NCBI RefSeq assembly: GCF_001633105.1
Contig: NZ_LUKZ01000009.1
Coordinates: forward strand, 681,423 to 745,422
From: Acidovorax sp. GW101-3H11
Lineage (GTDB): Bacteria > Pseudomonadota > Gammaproteobacteria > Burkholderiales > Burkholderiaceae_C
Length of the DNA stretch: 64,000 nt
Direction: 5' to 3'
This document shows, in pieces, positions 17,665 through 27,369 of this stretch. Every line of letters begins with the position of its first letter. Position 1 is the stretch's first letter. The position numbers and the translations under genes were made by a program. The notes under the pieces are model-generated. The model had not been told where the DNA came from. It worked only from the letters and a program-made list of their open reading frames with translations, and made no database searches.

Positions 17665-18921
17665 CTACCCCGCCACATTGCACTCGCGGCGCAGCAGCGC
17701 CAGCGCGTCGTGCAGCTGGTAGTCCATGTCGCTGAGCAAGGTTTTCTCGGCGTCCTGCACAAAGCTGGCCCACAGCGCGAGGTAGTCCTGCTGGTGCACG
17801 CCGGGCGCATGGGCACGGATGAAGTCGGCGGCCAGCGCAGGCTGCAGGCCGGACTTGCGCGCCTTGCGCACCAGGTTGGCGGCGGTTTTCTCCGTCAGCA
17901 AGGTCTTCTTGGGCACACCGGCGGCCAGGCACAGGAACAGCGTGAGCAGCGAATGCTCGTCGTCGTTGCCGTCGGTGGTCTTGAGCCAGGTCTTGCTGGC
18001 GGGCTGCGGGGGTTCGGCGTCGTCTTCCAGCGCGTCCAGGCTGTGGTGCAGGGCCTCTACCTCGGCCAGCGGGTCGTCCAGCAGGAAGTAGCGCGCCCGG
18101 AAGGCCCCCATGGGCCGTAGCAGGGTGCGCAGCGGCGTGGTGGACTGCAGCAGCTTGGGCAAATCAGCCAGCACGGCGCTGCAGTGCGCCGCCACGGCGT
18201 CGTGCAGCGGCTGGGGCAGCCCGGGCGGCAGGCGCAGCGCCGTGGGCACGGGCAGCTTTTTCTTGCGCAGCGCCGTCACCAGCTTTTCAAACGCTGGTGC
18301 ACTGGGCCATTCGCCCGCCGCCATGGCCTGCGGGGCCAGGGCCTGCGTCAGCAGGCCTGTGCGGACCACGGCCTCGGCGTCGGCCCCGGCGGACTCCAGC
18401 TCGTCAGTGTCCAGGTCGTACTGCGCGGCCAGCCACTCGGCGGCGGCGATGGCCTGGGCAATCTGGCTGCGCCGGGCCAGCTCGGCGCGGTAGTCGGCAT
18501 GGCTGCGCAGCGACCAAGCGGCCAGCAGCGGCGTTTCGGCATCGGCATACCCGGCCATGCCGAAGTTGCTGCTCTCGGGCATGGCGATCAGGCGCTTGAG
18601 CATGTCCGAGCCACCCTTGGAGCGCGAGAGGAACGAGTTGTCGCGCAGCGAGACCGCCGCCTTGGCCAGATCGCCGTCCGTGGTCTCCAGCAGGTACAGG
18701 CTGATGAGGTTGACCATGCGGTCGCGCGCTTTTTCCAGCTCAGGCCGCAAGAACTCGCTGCCAAAGTAGCGCGCAATCTGCACCATGCCCTTGGGCGCAT
18801 CGGTGTTGATGGCCGCCAGACGGTCCGCATCGAGGATGCCGTGCTGCACGCCGTGCACCAGCGCCTTTTCAAAGAAAGGACGGGCGTCGTGGAGTTGCAG
18901 GGCCGAGCTTTGGGACATCAT
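17665..18921 (-). CDS. Uncharacterised 418-aa protein, last gene of J-domain operon
   Basis: I do not recognise this protein. It is soluble and mainly helical, with no signal or membrane segment. The N-terminal part (DARPFFEKALVHGVQHGIL, MVQIARYFGSEFLRPELEKAR) looks regular and conserved-like; the C-terminal third is acidic and Ala/Leu-rich. Translation starts at ATG 18921, which overlaps the TGA of the upstream gene (TGATG), so the two are translationally coupled. It is the fourth of four minus-strand genes headed by a J-domain protein. A role in chaperone-assisted folding or a protein complex is only inferred from context. Confidence 0.8.
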   Translation of the reverse strand: MMSQSSALQLHDARPFFEKALVHGVQHGILDADRLAAINTDAPKGMVQIARYFGSEFLRPELEKARDRMVNLISLYLLETTDGDLAKAAVSLRDNSFLSRSKGGSDMLKRLIAMPESSNFGMAGYADAETPLLAAWSLRSHADYRAELARRSQIAQAIAAAEWLAAQYDLDTDELESAGADAEAVVRTGLLTQALAPQAMAAGEWPSAPAFEKLVTALRKKKLPVPTALRLPPGLPQPLHDAVAAHCSAVLADLPKLLQSTTPLRTLLRPMGAFRARYFLLDDPLAEVEALHHSLDALEDDAEPPQPASKTWLKTTDGNDDEHSLLTLFLCLAAGVPKKTLLTEKTAANLVRKARKSGLQPALAADFIRAHAPGVHQQDYLALWASFVQDAEKTLLSDMDYQLHDALALLRRECNVAG

Positions 18922-19688
18922 CAGATCGCCGACTCTTCGTCAGAGGCGCGGGCCGCAGGCGTGGCCTTGCCCCGGTCGGTCTCGCTGGTCTCGAACTTGC
19001 CGTCGTCTTCCTCGGCGGGTGCGTCGTCGCCCTCTTCCAGGCCCAGGTCAAAGGCGCGGGCCTTGGCGCGCAGCACCAGCAGCATTTCGATGAACAGGTC
19101 GCGGCATTCATAGCGCAGCAGCCAGGCCATCTGCATCCAGTCGCGGTCGGCCACTTCGTCCTGGTCCACGCGCGGCTGCACGTAGCCAGAGGCCAGCAGC
19201 TCGTCGTCGCTCAGCGTCACGCCGTAGTCTTCGGTCGCGTCAAAGGTGCCGGTGCGGGCAAAGGCCTCAATGCGGCTCCACTTCTCGGCAAAGTAGTTGG
19301 CCAGGGCCTCAGCGCCGCCTTCCAGGTCGCCAATGGCGGTGAGGAACTCCACCGGGTCGGCATCGTCGCGGAAGACCACGGCGTTGACCATGTTGCGCAG
19401 GTGCGTGTGGGTGAGGTCCTTGTACTGCTTCTCCAGCACCATGGCGCGCGCGAACTGCTCGGGCGTGACCAGCATGTTGACCACGGACGCCTTGGAGTCG
19501 TCGTACTCGCGCATCACGGCCAGGATGTCCTTGGGTGCCAGCTGGTCCAGCACCACCATCAGCGCGCCGTCGCCGTCAGTGTCGGCCAGCTCGGCCAGGG
19601 CCGATTCGGCGCCCACGATGTCACCGGCCGCAATCAGGCTGGTGGTTTTGGTGATCAGGGCGAGATGTTGGTTGCTGCTCATGGTCAT
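18921..19688 (-). CDS. Uncharacterised 255-aa protein of J-domain operon
   Basis: I do not recognise this protein. It is soluble; the start MTMSSNQHLALITKT is followed by a helical domain with LDQLAPKDILAVMREYDDSK and MVTPEQF-like segments, then WMQMAWLLRYECRDLFIEMLLVLRAK and a disordered, highly acidic tail. Its ATG overlaps the stop of the upstream gene by ATGA (19685-19688) and its own TGA overlaps the next ATG. This spacing implies fixed stoichiometry with both neighbours. Confidence 0.8.
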   Translation of the reverse strand: MTMSSNQHLALITKTTSLIAAGDIVGAESALAELADTDGDGALMVVLDQLAPKDILAVMREYDDSKASVVNMLVTPEQFARAMVLEKQYKDLTHTHLRNMVNAVVFRDDADPVEFLTAIGDLEGGAEALANYFAEKWSRIEAFARTGTFDATEDYGVTLSDDELLASGYVQPRVDQDEVADRDWMQMAWLLRYECRDLFIEMLLVLRAKARAFDLGLEEGDDAPAEEDDGKFETSETDRGKATPAARASDEESAI

Positions 19689-20260
19689 TCTTTCCGGTCG
19701 AAACCTGCGTCGGCCAGCCAGTTGGCGCTGGACTCTTCGCGCGTACGGCTGTTGTGCGGGTCCACCGCGTCGTCGGCGCTCAACGCGTTGTAGTCGTCGT
19801 CGTGCTCGGCGGCGTCTTCACCATCGTCCTCGGCATCGTTGTCGCCATGCGCCGCCGATGCAGGCGCCATGCGGGCGTGCTGCTGCAGGTATTCCAGCCC
19901 GGCCGCCACCGCCAGAAAACGCGCGCCCTGGGGCTCGCGCAGCACGGTCTGCGCCAGGCTTTGCGCCCAGGGCTCCAGCGCCACGGCGTGGGTCAGGCTG
20001 TGCCAGTCGGGCAGGCTGTCGGCGGGCTGGCCCAGCAGTTGCTCGACCGCTGCAGGCTTGGTGAAGCGAAAGCCCCGGTGAAACACCACGGCCACCATCT
20101 CGGGGGCCAGCTCCATCATCTGCACCAGAAAGGCGATTTCGTTGCGCTTCTCTGCCAGGCGCTTGCGCAGCACATCGTTGCCTTCGGAGTCGGAGACCAG
20201 GTCGTCCAGCTCGGCCTGGTAGGCGGAGCGCAGGTCATGAAAGTAAGGAGAAAGTTTCAC
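19685..20260 (-). CDS. Uncharacterised 191-aa protein of J-domain operon
   Basis: I choose GTG 20260 as start (VKLSPYFHDLRSAYQ), 19 nt after the stop of the J-domain gene; the longer open frame upstream is antisense-like shadow of the J-domain reading frame. No good ribosome binding site is seen, so coupling to the upstream gene is likely. The first ~120 residues are helical (ELDDLVSDSEGNDVLRKR, FLVQMMELAPEMVAVVFHRGF). The last ~60 are strongly acidic (repeated D/E) and probably disordered. Family unknown. Confidence 0.7.
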   Translation of the reverse strand: MKLSPYFHDLRSAYQAELDDLVSDSEGNDVLRKRLAEKRNEIAFLVQMMELAPEMVAVVFHRGFRFTKPAAVEQLLGQPADSLPDWHSLTHAVALEPWAQSLAQTVLREPQGARFLAVAAGLEYLQQHARMAPASAAHGDNDAEDDGEDAAEHDDDYNALSADDAVDPHNSRTREESSANWLADAGFDRKE

Positions 20261-20279
20261 AGAGGCGATCAGGAAGAAA

Positions 20280-20567
20280 TCAGGAAGAAGAAAGAATGCG
20301 CGCCGAATAGGCCTGCCAGATCTCTTGCGCGGTCTGCAGCGGGTCGTCCAGCAGGTTGCGGCGGCGGTTGTCGTCGTAGGCCTGGCGCGCCTCGTCGTCA
20401 GACAGCACCTCGTACGCCTTTTGCACCTGGGCAAAACGCTGGGCAGCGTCGGGCGCGTCGTTGCGGTCGGGGTGGTAGAACGAGGCCTTTTGCCGGAAGG
20501 CCTTCTTGATGTCGGCCAGCGACGCATTGGCCGCCAGCCCGAGGGCGGCGTAGTGGTCTGCAGTCAT
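20280..20567 (-). CDS. J-domain (DnaJ-like) protein
   Basis: The protein is 95 aa, almost only a J domain: YAALGLAANASLADIKKAF, the HPD motif in YHPDRNDAPDA, then RFAQVQKAYEVLSDDEARQAYD. The HPD loop stimulates the ATPase of an Hsp70. There is no Gly/Phe region, zinc finger or substrate domain, so client specificity probably comes from its operon partners. It heads four coupled genes on the minus strand. No Hsp70 gene lies in the window, so the partner would be DnaK or another Hsp70 elsewhere. Confidence 0.92.
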   Translation of the reverse strand: MTADHYAALGLAANASLADIKKAFRQKASFYHPDRNDAPDAAQRFAQVQKAYEVLSDDEARQAYDDNRRRNLLDDPLQTAQEIWQAYSARILSSS

Positions 20568-20654
20568 TGAATGGTGGGTGGTGTGAGCGCTGGTGGCGAC
20601 GGTGATAGCGATGACGCAGGCCGCAGGGGCCTGCGGCCGTGCATCAACCGTGTA

Positions 20655-21368
20655 TCAGCCGCCCAGGCTCACAAACACGTTCTGCACGTCGTCGTTGCCA
20701 TCGATGGCTGCCAGGAAGTTTTCAACCTCTTCCAGCTGCTCGGCCGTGAGGTTGGCGGGGTTGACGGGGTTCTTGGGCTTGTAGCCCAGCTTGACCGACA
20801 GCACGTTGAACCCATGGGCGGGCAGCGCACGGCTCACCAGGTCCAGTTCAGCCGGGTCGGTCCAAAAAGTGGTGGTGCCCTCTTCATCGCCTGGCTCGCA
20901 GTCTTGCGCGCCCGCTTCAATGGCGGCCTCTTCAGGGTCAGCGCCTGCCACGGCAGGCTCGGCTTCGATCATGCCGACGTGGTCGAAATCCCAGGCCACC
21001 GAGCCCGAGGTGCCCAACTGGCCCTTGCGAAACAGCACGCGCATCTCAGGCGCCGTGCGTTTCACGTTGTCGGTCAGGCATTCGACCATCACGGCCACTT
21101 GGTGCGGTGCATAACCTTCGTAGATCACGCGCTCGTAGTTCACGGCATCGGCCCCGGTGCCCGAGCCCTTCTTGATGGCGCGCTCCAGCGTGTCCTTGGG
21201 CATCGAGGCCTTGCGGGCCTGCTCGACGACCAGGCGCAGGCGCGAGTTGCTGGCCGGGTCGGCACCGCCGCGTGCGGCCACGGTGATTTCCTTGACCAGC
21301 TTGCCAAACAGCTTGCCCTTGGCATCGGCAACCAGTGCCTTGCCCTTTGCTTTCCACTGCGCGCCCAT
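20655..21368 (-). CDS. YebC/YeeN family protein, divergent paralogue
   Basis: The protein is 237 aa, the normal YebC length. It starts [18 protein letters not shown] in place of the canonical [10 protein letters not shown], and continues [33 protein letters not shown] and [19 protein letters not shown]. This N-terminal divergence is typical of the YeeN-like subgroup. The family are transcription or translation regulators; the role of this subgroup is unclear. A canonical member is truncated at the left edge of the window (1-146). It lies 87 nt upstream of the J-domain gene on the same strand. Confidence 0.9.
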   Translation of the reverse strand: MGAQWKAKGKALVADAKGKLFGKLVKEITVAARGGADPASNSRLRLVVEQARKASMPKDTLERAIKKGSGTGADAVNYERVIYEGYAPHQVAVMVECLTDNVKRTAPEMRVLFRKGQLGTSGSVAWDFDHVGMIEAEPAVAGADPEEAAIEAGAQDCEPGDEEGTTTFWTDPAELDLVSRALPAHGFNVLSVKLGYKPKNPVNPANLTAEQLEEVENFLAAIDGNDDVQNVFVSLGG

Positions 21369-21578
21369 GGGGGTTACCTTTGTGTGTGGGTTGGGGGGTG
21401 TTTGCCGTGGGTCGTCCCGCGCGGCAAAACCCTATAGTTTACCCGCAGCCCTTCCATCACCCCGTGCGGACAACCCTGGCGATGTCGTGGCGGCGCCAAA
21501 CGGGTTGCAACCCGCCCATCCCCCGCCGACCAGCGTGTAACCTCGGCAGCATCCCGCCCCAGCACCTCCATTCATCCC

Positions 21579-22808
21579 ATGCTCAACACCCTGTGGCTCG
21601 GCTTCTTCCTGACGGCGGCGGTGGCCGCGCTGGCCCAGTGGCTGGTGGGCGGCAACGCCGAGATTTTTTCGGCCATGGTGCAGGCCCTGTTCCAGATGGC
21701 CAAGCTGTCGGTCGAGGTGATGGTGCTGCTGTTTGGCACGCTCACACTGTGGCTGGGGTTCTTGCGCATCGCCGAAAAGGCGGGCCTTGTGGATGCCCTG
21801 GCGCGCTGGCTGGCGCCGCTGTTTGCCAAGCTCATGCCCGAAGTGCCACGCGGCCACCCCTCGCTGGGGCTGATCACGCTGAACTTTGCCGCCAACGCCC
21901 TAGGGCTGGACAACGCGGCCACGCCCATGGGGCTGAAGGCCATGAAGTCGCTGCAAGAGCTGAACCCGCAGCCCGACACTGCCACCAACGCGCAGATCCT
22001 GTTTCTGGTGCTCAACGCGTCGTCGCTCACGCTGCTGCCGGTCACTATCTTCATGTACCGCATGCAGCAGGGCGCGCCCGACCCGACGCTGGTCTTTTTG
22101 CCCATCCTGCTGGCCACCTCCGCATCCACCCTGGTGGGGCTGCTGAGCGTGGCCGTGGTGCAGCGCCTGCCGCTGTGGAGCCCCGTGGTGCTGGCCTACC
22201 TGCTGCCGGTGGCGCTGGTGCTGGGCGGCTTCATGGCGCTGCTCACCACGCTCAGCGCTGCGGCCCTGGCCTCGCTGTCGTCGCTGCTGGGCAACCTCAC
22301 GCTGTTTGCGCTGGTGGTGCTGTTTGTGGCGATAGGCGCCTGGCGCAAGGTGCCGGTGTACGAAGCCTTCATCGACGGCGCGCGCGAAGGCTTTGACGTG
22401 GCCAAGGGCCTGCTGCCCTACCTGGTGGCCATGCTGTGCGCCGTGGGCGTATTCCGCGCCTCGGGCGCCTTAGGTTATGTGCTGGACGGCATCCGCTGGT
22501 GCGTGACCACGCTGGGCGCCGACGCCCGGTTTGTGGATGCGCTGCCCACCGCCCTGGTCAAGCCGTTCTCGGGCAGCGCCGCGCGCGCCATGCTGATCGA
22601 GACCATGCAGACCCAGGGCGTGGACAGCTTTGCCGCCCTGGCCGCCGCCACCATCCAGGGCAGCACCGAGACCACGTTCTATGTGCTGGCCGTGTACTTT
22701 GGCGCCGTGGGCATTCAGCGGGCGCGGCACGCCGTGGGCTGCGCGCTGCTGGCTGAGCTGGCGGGCGTGGTGGCGGCCATTGCCGTGTGCTATCAGTTCT
22801 TCGGATAA
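21579..22808 (+). CDS. SpmA-SpmB fusion, nucleoside-recognition (Gate) membrane protein
   Basis: The protein is 409 aa with about ten hydrophobic segments. The N-terminal half resembles SpmA (VEVMVLLFGTLTLWLGFLRIAEKAGLVD, LITLNFAANALGLDNAATPMG) and the C-terminal half SpmB (REGFDVAKGLLPYLVAMLCAVGVFRASG, STETTFYVLAVYFGAVGIQ). Each half holds a Gate domain with the conserved N-x-LG-x-DNAATP and STETTFYV pieces. In Bacillus these are separate proteins involved in spore core dehydration. Here they are fused in a non-sporulating organism, so a general transport role is likely but unproven. A TATAGT box lies about 145 nt upstream (21432). Confidence 0.88.
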   Translation: MLNTLWLGFFLTAAVAALAQWLVGGNAEIFSAMVQALFQMAKLSVEVMVLLFGTLTLWLGFLRIAEKAGLVDALARWLAPLFAKLMPEVPRGHPSLGLITLNFAANALGLDNAATPMGLKAMKSLQELNPQPDTATNAQILFLVLNASSLTLLPVTIFMYRMQQGAPDPTLVFLPILLATSASTLVGLLSVAVVQRLPLWSPVVLAYLLPVALVLGGFMALLTTLSAAALASLSSLLGNLTLFALVVLFVAIGAWRKVPVYEAFIDGAREGFDVAKGLLPYLVAMLCAVGVFRASGALGYVLDGIRWCVTTLGADARFVDALPTALVKPFSGSAARAMLIETMQTQGVDSFAALAAATIQGSTETTFYVLAVYFGAVGIQRARHAVGCALLAELAGVVAAIAVCYQFFG

Positions 22809-22811
22809 AAA

Positions 22812-22876
22812 AATGGATCAAATCAGGCCCCACCGCGCGTCCATCAAGCCCAGATAGCTACGAAATTTGCAGCAAA
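22812..22876. repeat. Dispersed intergenic repeat, copy E
   Basis: Reverse-orientation copy: caaatcaggccccaccgcgc, gtccatcaagccc, agatagctacgaaattt. It begins right after the stop of the SpmA-SpmB gene. The rest of the 296-nt gap to the next start (to 23104) shows no gene. Confidence 0.8.
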
Positions 22877-23104
22877 ATACTGCCTTGGCCTGTTCCCGGG
22901 GGCACACCGCCCCCACAGGCTTGCCCTGCTGCCCGGCAGCGACACCCGAAGAGTTTTGTGAGCCGCTCTCAGTGGTTTCCACCATGCGGACCACCGAGGC
23001 GCTACCTATGCTCTGCCCACGGGCCCGCAAGCGGCGCCACGGCAGCGATCCAGCACTTTGACCCTTGCTCCAGGGCACCCGGAAAGCGCCCTCCACCACG
23101 TTCC

Positions 23105-25384
23105 ATGACCTTGCCCCACCACCCCGCAGCGCCCCACGAAGCCGAAGAGCGCCGACATGCCGACGCCCTGCTCCAGCTGTGCAAGCGCCTGGAGCGCGCC
23201 TGGACCTTGCCCGACGTGCTGGAAGCCGTCAAACCCATGGGCGAAAGCGTTTTCGACTATCGCCATGTCTGGCTGGCGCTTTTCGACGAAGCCTCAGGCA
23301 TGCTGGACTTCCTCACCCACACCACCAGCGGCGAAGAAAGCGCCCTGGGCCGCCAGGTGCAGACCATGAAAATCCCCGTGAAAGGGGATGCGCTGATCGA
23401 AGAAATCCTGCGCGCCACCCACGTCGTGGTGGTGGAAGACGCGCGCACCGACCCCCGCACCAACAAGGCCGTGGTGGCGGCACTGCACAACCGCACCATC
23501 GTCAACGTACCGCTGATCATGGCCGACCAGCGCCTGGGCGCACTGGGCATGGGCACCTATGGCGACGAAGAAGGCGTGCGGCCACCCAAGCCCTGGCAGA
23601 TCGCGCTGATGCAGGCCACCGCCGGACACCTGGCCGTGGCGCTGGACCGGGTGCGCTTCATGACCGCGCGGCGCGAGGCCGAAGAAGCGCTGGTGCACCA
23701 GAAAGAGCGCCTGCAGGTGACCCTGCAATCGATCAGTGACGCCGTGGTCACCACCGATGCTGCGGGGCTGGTGCAATACCTCAACCCCGCCGCCCAGGCG
23801 CTGACCGGCTGGCCGCTGGCCGCCGCCTGCGGGCGCAGTCACCAGGACGTGCTGGGCCTGGGCACCGAGCCCGGTACCGACACCGCCCCCGACCTGGTGG
23901 GCCGCGCACTGGCGCAAGGCAGCACCCAGTTCCACCCCAAGCTGCGGTGCACGCCACAGGCGGGTGCACCGTTGCTGATCGATCTGTCGGCCTCCCCCCT
24001 GCTGCGCCCCGGCGGGGGTGCCGACGGCGTGGTGCTGGTGTTTCGTGACGTGACCGAAGCCAGCCGGCTGAGCCGCGAAATGGAGTTCCAGGCCCTGCAC
24101 GACACGCTCACCAGCCTGGGCAACCGCCGTGCGTTCGAGCACCTGCTGGCCCAGGCCTTTGCCGCCACGCGCGATGGCGCGGCCCGCCACTGCGTGTGCT
24201 ACCTCGACCTCGACAACTTCAAGGTGATCAACGACACCTGCGGCCATGCCGCAGGCGACGAACTGCTGCGGCAGGTGGCGCGCCTGTTTCTGGCCCACCT
24301 GCAGCCCCAGGACCTGCTGTGCCGCCTGGGCGGCGACGAGTTCGGCATCCTGCTGTGGCAGCAGGATCTGCAGCAGGCCTTGCAGGTGGCAGAACGCATG
24401 CAGCAGGAGCTGGCCGCGTTCCGCTTTGTGTGGCGCGACCATGTGTTCAGCGTGAGCGTCAGCATCGGGGCGGTGATGCTCGACGCCACCACCGAAAGTG
24501 TGGGCGCCCTGCTGCAGGCAGCCGACAGCGCCTGCTACGTGGCCAAGGACGGCGGCCGCAACCGCATCCATGTCTATGCCGAGAACGACCCGGCACTGGC
24601 GCAGCGCTACGGCGTCATGGAATGGGTCAGCCGCATCGAAGACGCCCTGCAGCACGACCGGTTCGAGCTGTTCGGCCAGCCCATCGCCCGCCTGGGCGCG
24701 GCCCCTTGCAGCCAGCCCACTGGCCTGCGTTGCGAGATCCTGCTGCGCATGCGCACGGCCGACGGCCGCCTGGTCTCGCCCGGAGAGTTCATGCCCGCCG
24801 TGGAGCGCTACCAGCTGGCCGCCCGTGTGGACCGCTGGGTCATCAAAAACGCCCTGGCGTGGATGGCCGAACACCAGGACGGGGTGGAGCTGTGCAGCAT
24901 CAACCTCTCGGGCCAGTCGGTGGGCGACGCGGCCTTCCTAAGCCAGGTGCTGCAGGCCATGGACCAGACCCCGGTGCGCTGCGACCGCCTGTGTTTCGAG
25001 ATCACCGAAACCGCCGCCATGGGCGACCTGGCAGCCGCCAACCGCTTCTTCCAGGCCCTGCGCGCACGGGGCTGCCAGTTCGCGCTCGACGACTTCGGCA
25101 GCGGGCTGTCGTCATACGCCTACCTGCGCGAGCTGGCGGTGGACACGCTCAAGATCGACGGCCAGTTTGTGAAGAACATGGCCGACGACCCCGTGAGCTT
25201 TGCCATGGTGAAGTCCATCCACGAGATCGGCTGCCTGATGGGCAAGAAAACCGTGGCGGAGTTTGCCGAAAGCCAGGCCATCGTGGACCTGCTGACCGGC
25301 CTGGGCGTGCACTTTGCCCAGGGATACGCCCTGGGCCGCCCCGCCCCCATCGACGAATTGCTGCTGGAAACCGTGGCGCACTGA
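23105..25384 (+). CDS. GAF-PAS-GGDEF-EAL c-di-GMP turnover protein
   Basis: 759 aa from ATG 23105; the frame is open further left, but there it crosses a repeat and lacks family similarity. Domains in order: GAF (~20-185), PAS (~200-320, QSISDAVVTTDAAGLVQYLNPAA), GGDEF with RLGGDEFGIL near 408-417, and EAL. The GGDEF site is intact, but the inhibitory-site Arg is absent (QPQD before LLCRL). The EAL signature reads CEILLRM; downstream INLSGQSV, FEITETAAMG, LDDFGSGLSSYAYL, LKIDGQFVKNM and FAQGYALGRP keep the catalytic residues. Both synthesis and breakdown of c-di-GMP are possible. It is cytosolic. Confidence 0.92.
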   Translation: MTLPHHPAAPHEAEERRHADALLQLCKRLERAWTLPDVLEAVKPMGESVFDYRHVWLALFDEASGMLDFLTHTTSGEESALGRQVQTMKIPVKGDALIEEILRATHVVVVEDARTDPRTNKAVVAALHNRTIVNVPLIMADQRLGALGMGTYGDEEGVRPPKPWQIALMQATAGHLAVALDRVRFMTARREAEEALVHQKERLQVTLQSISDAVVTTDAAGLVQYLNPAAQALTGWPLAAACGRSHQDVLGLGTEPGTDTAPDLVGRALAQGSTQFHPKLRCTPQAGAPLLIDLSASPLLRPGGGADGVVLVFRDVTEASRLSREMEFQALHDTLTSLGNRRAFEHLLAQAFAATRDGAARHCVCYLDLDNFKVINDTCGHAAGDELLRQVARLFLAHLQPQDLLCRLGGDEFGILLWQQDLQQALQVAERMQQELAAFRFVWRDHVFSVSVSIGAVMLDATTESVGALLQAADSACYVAKDGGRNRIHVYAENDPALAQRYGVMEWVSRIEDALQHDRFELFGQPIARLGAAPCSQPTGLRCEILLRMRTADGRLVSPGEFMPAVERYQLAARVDRWVIKNALAWMAEHQDGVELCSINLSGQSVGDAAFLSQVLQAMDQTPVRCDRLCFEITETAAMGDLAAANRFFQALRARGCQFALDDFGSGLSSYAYLRELAVDTLKIDGQFVKNMADDPVSFAMVKSIHEIGCLMGKKTVAEFAESQAIVDLLTGLGVHFAQGYALGRPAPIDELLLETVAH

Positions 25385-25454
25385 GTGCCTGCCGCCGACC
25401 ACCACTGGCCACTGGCGTCACAGGCGCTGATAGCGGCATCCGTTCAAAAACATA

Positions 25455-25518
25455 AACCGTTCACGCTGAGCCTGTCGAAGCGCCGCGCGAGGCGCAGGCA
25501 GGCTCAGCCCGAACGGTT
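25455..25518. repeat. CTTCGACAGGCTCAG-type palindrome, copy 1
   Basis: aaccgttcacgctgagcctg and caggctcagcccgaacggtt form inverted arms around gtcgaagcgccgcgcgaggc. Two more copies lie at 30420-30512 and 31929-32014. It sits between the convergent GGDEF-EAL and ZIP transporter genes. Confidence 0.85.
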
Positions 25519-25535
25519 CCTGCTGACAGAAAAAT

Positions 25536-25602
25536 CCAAGTCAAAACAGGCCCCTGCGCGCGTCCACCATGCCCTGATAGCTATCAAATACATAGCAATC
25601 AA
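25536..25602. repeat. Dispersed intergenic repeat, copy F
   Basis: Reverse-orientation copy and the best match to the family consensus: aaaacaggcccctgcgcgcg, tccaccatgccctgatagct, atcaaatacatagc. It abuts the stop codon of the ZIP transporter gene (25604). Confidence 0.85.
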
Positions 25603-25603
25603 C

Positions 25604-26560
25604 TCAACCCAGCGCTGTATCCAGCAGCATCATCACCACAAACCCCACCATAAGCCCGCCCGTGGCCCAGGCCTCGTGGCCCTTGCGGTGGGACTCAGGG
25701 ATGATCTCGTGGCTGATCACAAACAACATGGCCCCGGCCGCAAACCCCAGCCCCCAGGGCAGCAGGCTGGCCGATGCGCTGACGACAGCCGCCCCCAGCA
25801 CGGCGCCCAGGGGCTCAACCAGGCCCGATGCCATGCCCAGCCCCACCGCCAGCGCGCGCCGGTAGCCCGCCGCCAGCAGCGCCATGGCCACCACCAGGCC
25901 CTCGGGCACATCCTGGATGGCGATGCCCGTGGCCAGCGCGTTGGCCCGCAGGGGGTCGCCGCCCGCATGCGCCACGCCAATGGCCAGCCCCTCGGGCAGG
26001 TTGTGCAGCGCAATCGCAAACACAAACAGCCAGGTGCGCTGCAGCGTGCGCGACGCCGGGGCGCCCTCCACGCCCTTGATGAAATGCTCGTGCGGCAGCA
26101 GGCGCTCCATCCACAGCAGCACCAGCGCCCCCAGCAAGATGGCCCCGCCCACCGTGGCCCCCGCGCCCCAGGCGCCCGCCCCTGCCCCGCGCGCCGCATG
26201 GAGGCCCGGGATGATCAGCGAGAACGCACAGGCCGCCAGCATCACGCCCGCGCCAAAGCCAAACAGCGTGTCTTGCGCGCGCTCGGACAGCCGCTGCGAC
26301 AGCAGCACCGGCAGCGTGCCCAAAGCCGTGGCCAGTGCAGCCACCAGGCCGCTCCACCACGCCGCCTCCACCGTGGGCTGGCTGGCCATCCACTGCCACG
26401 CCTGGGCAGCGGCGGCCACGATGCCCAGCAACACAATGCCCAGGCCCAGCCACTGCCGCCAGCGCAAAGCCACGGCGCGCCCGGCGGGCGGGGTCACGTG
26501 CTCAGTGGTAAGCACGGGGGGGTCCAAAGCGGTGTCGGGCGAAGTGGGCGGCATCTGCAT
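25604..26560 (-). CDS. ZIP family metal ion transporter
   Basis: 318 aa from ATG 26560, which has GGAG about 11 nt upstream. Eight hydrophobic segments are visible. The key metal-site motifs are HNLPEGLAIGVA and QDVPEGLVVAMAL in the middle membrane helices, typical of ZIP (GufA/ZupT-like) importers of divalent ions such as Zn, Fe or Mn. It follows the Mn-type superoxide dismutase gene on the same strand with a 61-nt gap; supply of Mn to that enzyme would fit. The ion is not proven by sequence. Confidence 0.88.
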   Translation of the reverse strand: MQMPPTSPDTALDPPVLTTEHVTPPAGRAVALRWRQWLGLGIVLLGIVAAAAQAWQWMASQPTVEAAWWSGLVAALATALGTLPVLLSQRLSERAQDTLFGFGAGVMLAACAFSLIIPGLHAARGAGAGAWGAGATVGGAILLGALVLLWMERLLPHEHFIKGVEGAPASRTLQRTWLFVFAIALHNLPEGLAIGVAHAGGDPLRANALATGIAIQDVPEGLVVAMALLAAGYRRALAVGLGMASGLVEPLGAVLGAAVVSASASLLPWGLGFAAGAMLFVISHEIIPESHRKGHEAWATGGLMVGFVVMMLLDTALG

Positions 26561-26621
26561 GGCGGCGGCTCCGGTATGGGCAACAGGTGGGTCGAGGAAC
26601 AGAAATCGCTGGGCGAAGCGG

Positions 26622-27245
<624 letters not shown>

Positions 27246-27369
27246 GGTTTTTCAGTTGGGTTGAGAGAAGGAAGCAAGGACAACATCCGGCGCGGGCAGC
27301 GCTGGCCGGTGCGGGAAGAAGGTGCAACCACGCCAGCCGGGCCACAGCGGCGAGGCGGCCGCATTGCCG

